From Antitrichia curtipendula (Eukaryota > Streptophyta > Bryopsida > Hypnales > Leucodontaceae), in contig OX579638.1 of the NCBI GenBank assembly GCA_951230915.1, positions 32,960,322 to 33,024,321 on the forward strand: DNA of 64,000 nt, given 5' to 3'. Each line of letters opens with the position of its first letter. The stretch's first letter is position 1. The position numbers and the translations under genes were made by a program. Shown here piece after piece: positions 58,215 through 64,000 of this stretch. A model generated the notes under the pieces. It ran no database searches, was not told the DNA's origin, and was given only the letters and a program-made list of their open reading frames with translations.

Positions 58215-61200
58215 ATGGAGGTCACGCAGCGAAATTTCGAGGAGCTCTTGCCCCGTATTGAATCAGCCATTTCTTCTTGCCAATTCCTCGCCATCGATGG
58301 CGAATTCTCCGGGCTTTCGCTCACGCATCCGCGGTACCAGCACTCGTCTCTCTTCTCATCATGAATATGAAAACCTAATTCTGCACACAATTTTCACGCA
58401 CACCATATTCAGCATGTTGTAGAGGCTCGATCATATTAATCATCCCATGTAACTCATCCCGTCGGCCCTGGAAATTGTGCCGGAAGACTCATGGTCGAGG
58501 TTGTCAGGGTTGATTGATGTAGCGCCTGGAATTACGCTTGATTTCGTGTAATTCTTGATATTGAGTTTTTCAATCGGGGTGATTGATAACGGAGTTAAAT
58601 TCGGGATTGCGTCTTGGCAGCTCGCGTTGAGATGGTTTCTTTTGATAGGCAGTGGGGTGCGTGAGTCTCTTTTGTGTGTGTTTTCGAGTTTATTCGAGCT
58701 GCATTGGTAGTAGGGTGGAGAATTTTATGAATGGACATCAAAGTCACATTAATTCGTCTCGTATCATGCCGCCTTTCATATTGTTTAGTTGTGTTTCGAA
58801 TTGTTTTGTGTGCCCTTCTGTAGGAGCCATTTCCTCGTTTGGTCCGCACAATTCACTCGTTACTGAGAGACATTGCTTTGAAAACGTGAAAGGTGTTTAG
58901 ACACTGAGACCCTTGATAGAGAACCGAGAAACCTCGTAATTAGAGCTGTTGAAAGCACACTAAGAAGTGACAGCCCTAAATAAAGACACTTCGACACTTA
59001 GATCCTAGATACTTATCCTGTATACTTGATAAGGGGTTCGGCTACACTGATGCCGAACATAAGTCTTATGTTGCAGGGTTCAGGGTTTAAGGGCATGGGA
59101 TGCTTTACAATGTGCGATGTCTTCTGAAATACTGCAGAAGAGAGGAGGTGTTGGATGACGCTGAGCAGCGGTATATGAGAGCTCGGACTTCCGCTCAGAA
59201 TTTTCTAATTATGCAGGTGCGTCAGTAGATTGTCTTACTGGAATCGGACTCTAGATATGGCCATGCGTTTAGGGTTTTGGAAAGGCGCTTTCCAAAGCCC
59301 TTGACGAAATGTGCCCCTCAAGAACCAAATTGGGCCTCCAGTTTTGAGTAGGTCGTATGGAGACTTTCTTTTGTCCTATTTTATTTATCTATATACCAGC
59401 ACATGCAATGCTCTTCATTGATTTTGGTGATAAGAAACTTGGCCCCATCCAAGTAATATTTCACAATATGATCAATCGAATTGGTCATTTTAGAGCCATG
59501 AATTCATTGCCCTTTCGGGGTTGGTCTGTTTTCAACAACTCCTCTTACGAGGTTTCTTAGTTCTAATTAAACCTGCATTGGACAGTTCGGTTTGTCCACC
59601 TTTCATTGGAATGCGGAGGAAGGCTTCTATCAAGCTCAAACGTTCAATTTCTATACCTTCCCACGTTCTTATGGAACAGCCGATGTACGCTTCACTTGCC
59701 AGGTATGAGATTCTAGTTGACCTTTTCTCGTGTCTACTATTCTAAGCTCTGAATGCCCCTTCCCAGTCTTGGTACGGTTGCTCTTTATCATACCGCCTGT
59801 TTACGGCTGTTGTTGCAGGCTTCTTCTTTGGACTTCCTTCGCGAGCACGGTTTTGACTTCAACAAGTTCATTCACTTTGGTGCGTGTACCTATTGACTTA
59901 GTATCTTAATGCATTGGTGAGCGGATTTCCAGGAGGGTTATACTGAATATTAACCCCCTAATGGATAAAATGTTTCGATAGACCCCATGGTCATACGTTT
60001 CTTTTGTTTAATTTAGTTTTTGATCGACACTTGGAAGTGTTCTTCACTATTTTCGGTGATATATATTTGCCCTATCTGACTTATATTTTCCACGATATGA
60101 TCAACCGATTTGGTCTTTTTAAGACCGTGACTCCGTGACCTCAGGGTTAAATTCGGAAAGTTTGCAAGTTGTGTATCTAGTGATGGACTGAAAGGTGCTC
60201 ATACCTTTGTGACATGTATTACTGTGCATTTATGAACTTTTTGCTAAGTCATGAAAGATTGATGCAGGCATACCGTATGTCAGCCTTGAGCAGCTGAAAT
60301 TGGACAAAAGATTGGAGGCACGAGAACCAAGAGATCCTATAGTGCTGAGGAAGGAGGAGGATCGTAGTTTTGTTGACCAGCAATTGGAAAGTGTACGCGC
60401 GTGGGTAGATCGCACAGTTGCAAAGCAGGCCAACGGCGGTGCAGAAGCCGATACCCTTGTCTTGGAACCCAGTAATAGCTATCTCCGTGCTGCTCTGTAC
60501 CAGCGTTTGGAACAACAGTTTGGCAAATCGGATTTCTTTGTGGACAACCTGGTAGGTTCCTTTATGTGATCGTATTCGAGTTCATGTTGGTAGACTGCTA
60601 ACCAATCTCTGGATCGCGGGCGTTGTAAACATCTAAGGTAGTGCGTCACATTCAACATGTTAGCATATGTTCGGGTGTGGTTCTTGGGAGATCAATATAG
60701 AGCTGTGGAGAGACCGTTGGGTAACAAGAGCCCGAATTTGTTGAGATCAAATTTTTATCATTACGTATGAATTTCTTATGGAATTGTTCAAAATTAGGAC
60801 GTTGTAGACGACTATGAGTGGAAGTAAGCAACCCGGTTTCCATTCAAAGATCAGTGACCGTAGACATTTTGACTTGGTAATCATATGGATGAGTTGATGT
60901 TTGTCTCAGGGGTCAGTATAGGAAATGTAATCACGTCCGTCACGGTTTATTATATTCGACCTTATTGCTACCAGAAGCCACGTGCTTACTGTTGATTAGT
61001 TTCCACATTCTGATTCTGTTTTACTTATTGTTTTCTAATCATTTCAACTACGTGTTAGAGTCCAGAAACCGATGGGGAGTATTGAAATATGTGGTTTTGG
61101 TGGCAGAGAACAGCAGGGTCCCGTAAGTCCAGCTTGAAATTGACGAGAGCAACTTCAGATGCCGTTGCAGCACAGGAATCTGAGGTGGCTGCAAAGAGGC

Positions 61201-63511
61201 AACGGCAACAGGAACGTGCTAAAGGCTTTGCTAGCGTGATGCAGTGCCTTACGACTTGTAACAAGCCTGTCGTAGGACACAACATGTTACTGGATTTAAC
61301 GTATCTATACCAACAATTTATTGGAAACCTTCCTGCATCTGTAGATGAATTCCGTGAGCAGGTAATCAAATCTCGATGACTTGAATACTGAGGCAACATT
61401 GCACCTCATCGTGCAGTCTGATTCAGATAATGTGCTTGTATTGATTTGGACTCATTTATAAGTCATATTTGCTTTGCATCAGAATCAACTTCCTTTTTAC
61501 GCAGCTCTTCAATCTTACTCTGTTCTTAATATAGAATCGCTAGGTTGAAGCTGATTCTTTCTATGCAACCACAGCAAATATCATTTCATTAGCAGCTTCA
61601 TCCTAAAGTCATATGCATGGCTCCATAGAGAAAACTTGGAGATTGCCTTGTCGTATGTCTAATTGATGTGTTTGTGGTGGTGCACAGATTAAACTTGTAT
61701 TTCCTGGTGGAGTTTACGACACCAAGTACCTGGCCCAATTCTTCCCGAGGCTTTTTCCTTCTACATCACTTGAGGAGCTCCACACGTCTCTGGCACCCAA
61801 TGAGGATGGGGTGAAAGAAGAGGATAGTGAGGATGGAGAAAAATGTAATGAGCTACCGGCAAGTGTACCAGGTGCTGTAGATATAAGCAACAATCAACAA
61901 AGCTCGTCAGCTGACCCCGACAGTGTCGTACATAACTTAAATGGGGCGGGGTCAATGGAGCCGAGCCCATTGCAAGTTCGTGAAGGCACCAGAAATGCAC
62001 ATGTAATTCTTGCAGACCTTTCACCATGTAAGTCCGGCTATCTCTATTTAGGCAGGGTCAGTTCTATCCTTGAATGGTTGGTGCTCTTATTTGGCCATCT
62101 TTTGGCTGTTGCACTCGTCGTAATGTTTTGATGAAATGCACTATATCATTTCTTTCGGCCAGCGTAATTGTGATCATCTGACAATCTGTCTAATTAATTA
62201 AGAACGTAATGGCATCGTTCTGCTAATTTCTGCTCATTTTTGTCCATCTTCAGTACTTGAAACTGATAGCAGGTGTTACAGATATAGATGGGCAATCGAC
62301 CAGCGTGGAGTTACCTAAAGTGGACCATGCCGAGAAGTTTGATCGGTATAGGACTACGGCTGATGAGCCAAGCCGCTACCATGAGGCCGGGTATAATCCT
62401 TGGACTCCAAATGAGGGTTGTCTTGGAATGGATACTTGATTTGGTTTGGAGCTGGTTAATATTCTCTTCGTCATTGCAGTCGTCATTGAAGCTTCGGTCC
62501 ATGTATAACATGGAATGGGAGAGAAAGGGGACAAATAGGTCGTATGTTCTTCTGATTGACAGCATACTGTACTGAATGCAGATTCGATGCATACCAGACT
62601 GGAAAAATCTTTATATGGCTTTCCAAGCTCTTTGAAGCTCGAAGAAACTCTAATACTCTTGGCAATACCCCTTTGGACATACAGGTAATTAGCATCTGAC
62701 TGTATTGCTCTAAATGCTCCCTGTTTCTTCTCTCCTTATTAATTTACTTGATTTTTTCACAGGGAAATTTGATTGTTTCAAGATCTTTTAGACAACTTCA
62801 TAAAGTGAATCGTTCCCATGATTCATGAGGTCTCTTTATGTTCACAGAGATCAGGTCGAGGCCTTTGATAAATTGGGAGGCCTTTGTATGATCTTTGTGA
62901 CCATAGGGACTTATGGAAAATTTTCTCTTAATGATGTCTGAAAGTCCCTGTTACAATCTATTTTTTACTGAAATCCTACTTTAATAGGTACTCTTTAGGA
63001 ATTTCAGTTTCGCAAACTTGGATTCGGGAGTTCTTTCACTTTTCTAGTCTTTCTGCTTCATTTTCACTCTTGATGCGTGACGTTCAAGCATTTGTCTGTG
63101 CTTCCTTATTTTTTTATCTCATAGATTTTCAGTGTAATTCCAATTTTTCGAAATGCGGTGCCGCAGGCAGTACAAGAATTTGGCAACAGAATATATGTGA
63201 TGCGGAGTGACATCCCGTATCTCCCTTTGGAAGGGCCTATCCCAACTCCGGACCGGTCCTCCATGTTTTTGTTGTCGTCAACGAATGGCGTGCCTTTGCC
63301 ATCCCAAGATGAAATCCTGCTCCGGTTCAGCACCCTCGGCTGTCCCATTGATAGGGTTTTGTGGCTGAATGCATTGACATGCTACGTAACGTTGGTTGAC
63401 CGCAGCCAAGAAGTCGAAGTTTCACAAGCAATCCGGGCTGCCGACTGGCCTTTCATGTTTGGTCCTTTCAGAAATCCTTCTGAGTTTCAGGAGCCCCTCG
63501 TTCGGCTTTAG
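58215..63511 (+). CDS. PARN: PARN, poly(A)-specific ribonuclease (DEDDh deadenylase)
   Basis: Ten exons: 58215-58333, 59138-59216, 59586-59702, 59819-59879, 60268-60551, 61107-61361, 61688-62027, 62273-62390, 62582-62684, 63167-63511. All phases agree; 606 aa. The start MEVTQRNFEELLPRIE aligns with the PARN N-terminus. The CAF1-type nuclease residues are D28 and E30 (AIDGEFSG), D283 (GHNMLLDLTYLY), and H455 and D460 (HEAGFDAYQTG). Residues about 140-220 (REPRDPIVLRKEEDRSFVDQ) fit the inserted R3H region. The C-terminal part (IYVMRSDIPYLPLEGP onward) fits the RRM-like domain. PARN shortens poly(A) tails 3' to 5' and trims noncoding RNA ends in nucleus and cytoplasm. The exon 7/8 junction is least certain, since acceptor AG at 62271-62272 was chosen to keep phase. 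Complete and apparently functional. Confidence 0.93.
60690..61040 (+). repeat. Dispersed repeat copy in PARN intron 5
   Basis: Collinear partner of 19810-20110. Best block is TGTGGAGAGACC...GTAACAAGAGCCCGAATTTGTTGAGATCA; the 3' part includes GGGTCAGTATAGGAAATG and TTCCACATTCTGATTCTG. Confidence 0.65.
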
Positions 63512-64000
63512 CAATGAGTTCCCGTCTTTTTCTCACTTCCCATGCTGTACGAAGTTCCGGAACCCTACTTCTTGTTGTGCCTAGTTTCTAAACTGAAGTG
63601 GCGCCATGATTGATTCTGAGAACTTGAATTCAACCCTCGACCATGCGAATATGTCCCAGATCAGATCCTTTTGTGATTTTGTAACATAGTTTTGCTCATA
63701 TCTTTCTACAAATACACTGAAACATCAGTTTCATCAAAGTGGTCATAAATAGAAGTTGCTTTTTGAAGATTCGTGCACTAGTTTGCATGAATGAGAAATT
63801 ATTTGGAGGAAACACCACCCCGAAGGTCTCTATCCAGCATCTTGAATATGGAGTGATTTTGGTTCAATGAACATATAGTCTAAATATGGTCTCAGGAGAC
63901 TGTTCCTGAAATTGTGAGCATTTGAGCATGGTCCCTGTTATTAATTAAGTTGTCTAAATTACTGTTCCTAAGGTCTTGTTGGGAGTCAAAAAGGTATAAT
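63512..64000. other. PARN 3' flank
   Basis: Presumed 3' UTR and intergenic sequence to the window edge. No further ORF or repeat supported. Confidence 0.6.

Noticed and set aside
62015..62088. Alternative donor in PARN exon 7 and acceptor at 62253
   Set aside because: GTAAGT at 62028 with acceptor 62272 keeps phase and the strongest splice sites; the alternative needs a weak GTCAGT donor.
1..64000. tRNA, rRNA, CRISPR, riboswitch or bacterial operon features
   Set aside because: None seen; the window is plant nuclear DNA and no cloverleaf or rRNA core could be recognised by eye.

Overview
This is nuclear DNA of a land plant. The evidence is U2-type GT/AG introns of roughly 50 to 900 bases, plant-type receptor kinase and LRR genes, Ty1/copia elements primed by initiator tRNA-Met, PIF/Harbinger relics and many miniature inverted-repeat elements, all on an AT-rich background. 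The tandem kinase gene with an MLKL-like N-terminus suggests a seedless plant (moss, lycophyte or similar). That is an inference; the species cannot be read from the window.

Five protein-coding genes could be reconstructed exon by exon, with phases that agree. (1) A receptor-like kinase (248-5210, +), whose 5' end lies outside the window. (2) SEC23, the COPII coat GTPase-activating subunit (13912-16988, +), about 780 aa. (3) A tandem kinase gene (19936-23223, +): a possible N-myristoylation start, an MLKL-like helical domain, a pseudokinase, a hydrophobic linker and an intact kinase. This is the most interesting gene here. (4) A small secreted LRR protein with a GPI-anchor-like tail (33521-35149, -). 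(5) A ten-exon PARN deadenylase (58215-63511, +) that keeps every DEDDh catalytic residue.

The rest is mobile-element debris. A complete but decayed copia element (5977-12081) has matching target duplications, an internal inverted duplication inside its polymerase and a nested CACTA-type MITE. A second copia relic lies on the minus strand (about 25380-27142). Two PIF/Harbinger relics (27472-29436 and about 50600-55200) each have a transposase on + and a trihelix-type second ORF on -. A non-autonomous family with TTAA flanks and CCCCT-like termini is present three times (29977, 42797, 51060). One copy sits inside a Harbinger transposase, and its removal at the TTAA restores the reading frame. 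Many further MITEs, foldbacks and dispersed repeats fill 36-58 kb.

The genes do not form an operon or a recognisable pathway. SEC23, the tandem kinase and PARN share a diverged dispersed repeat in their introns or 5' regions; in the tandem kinase it overlaps the proposed first exon.
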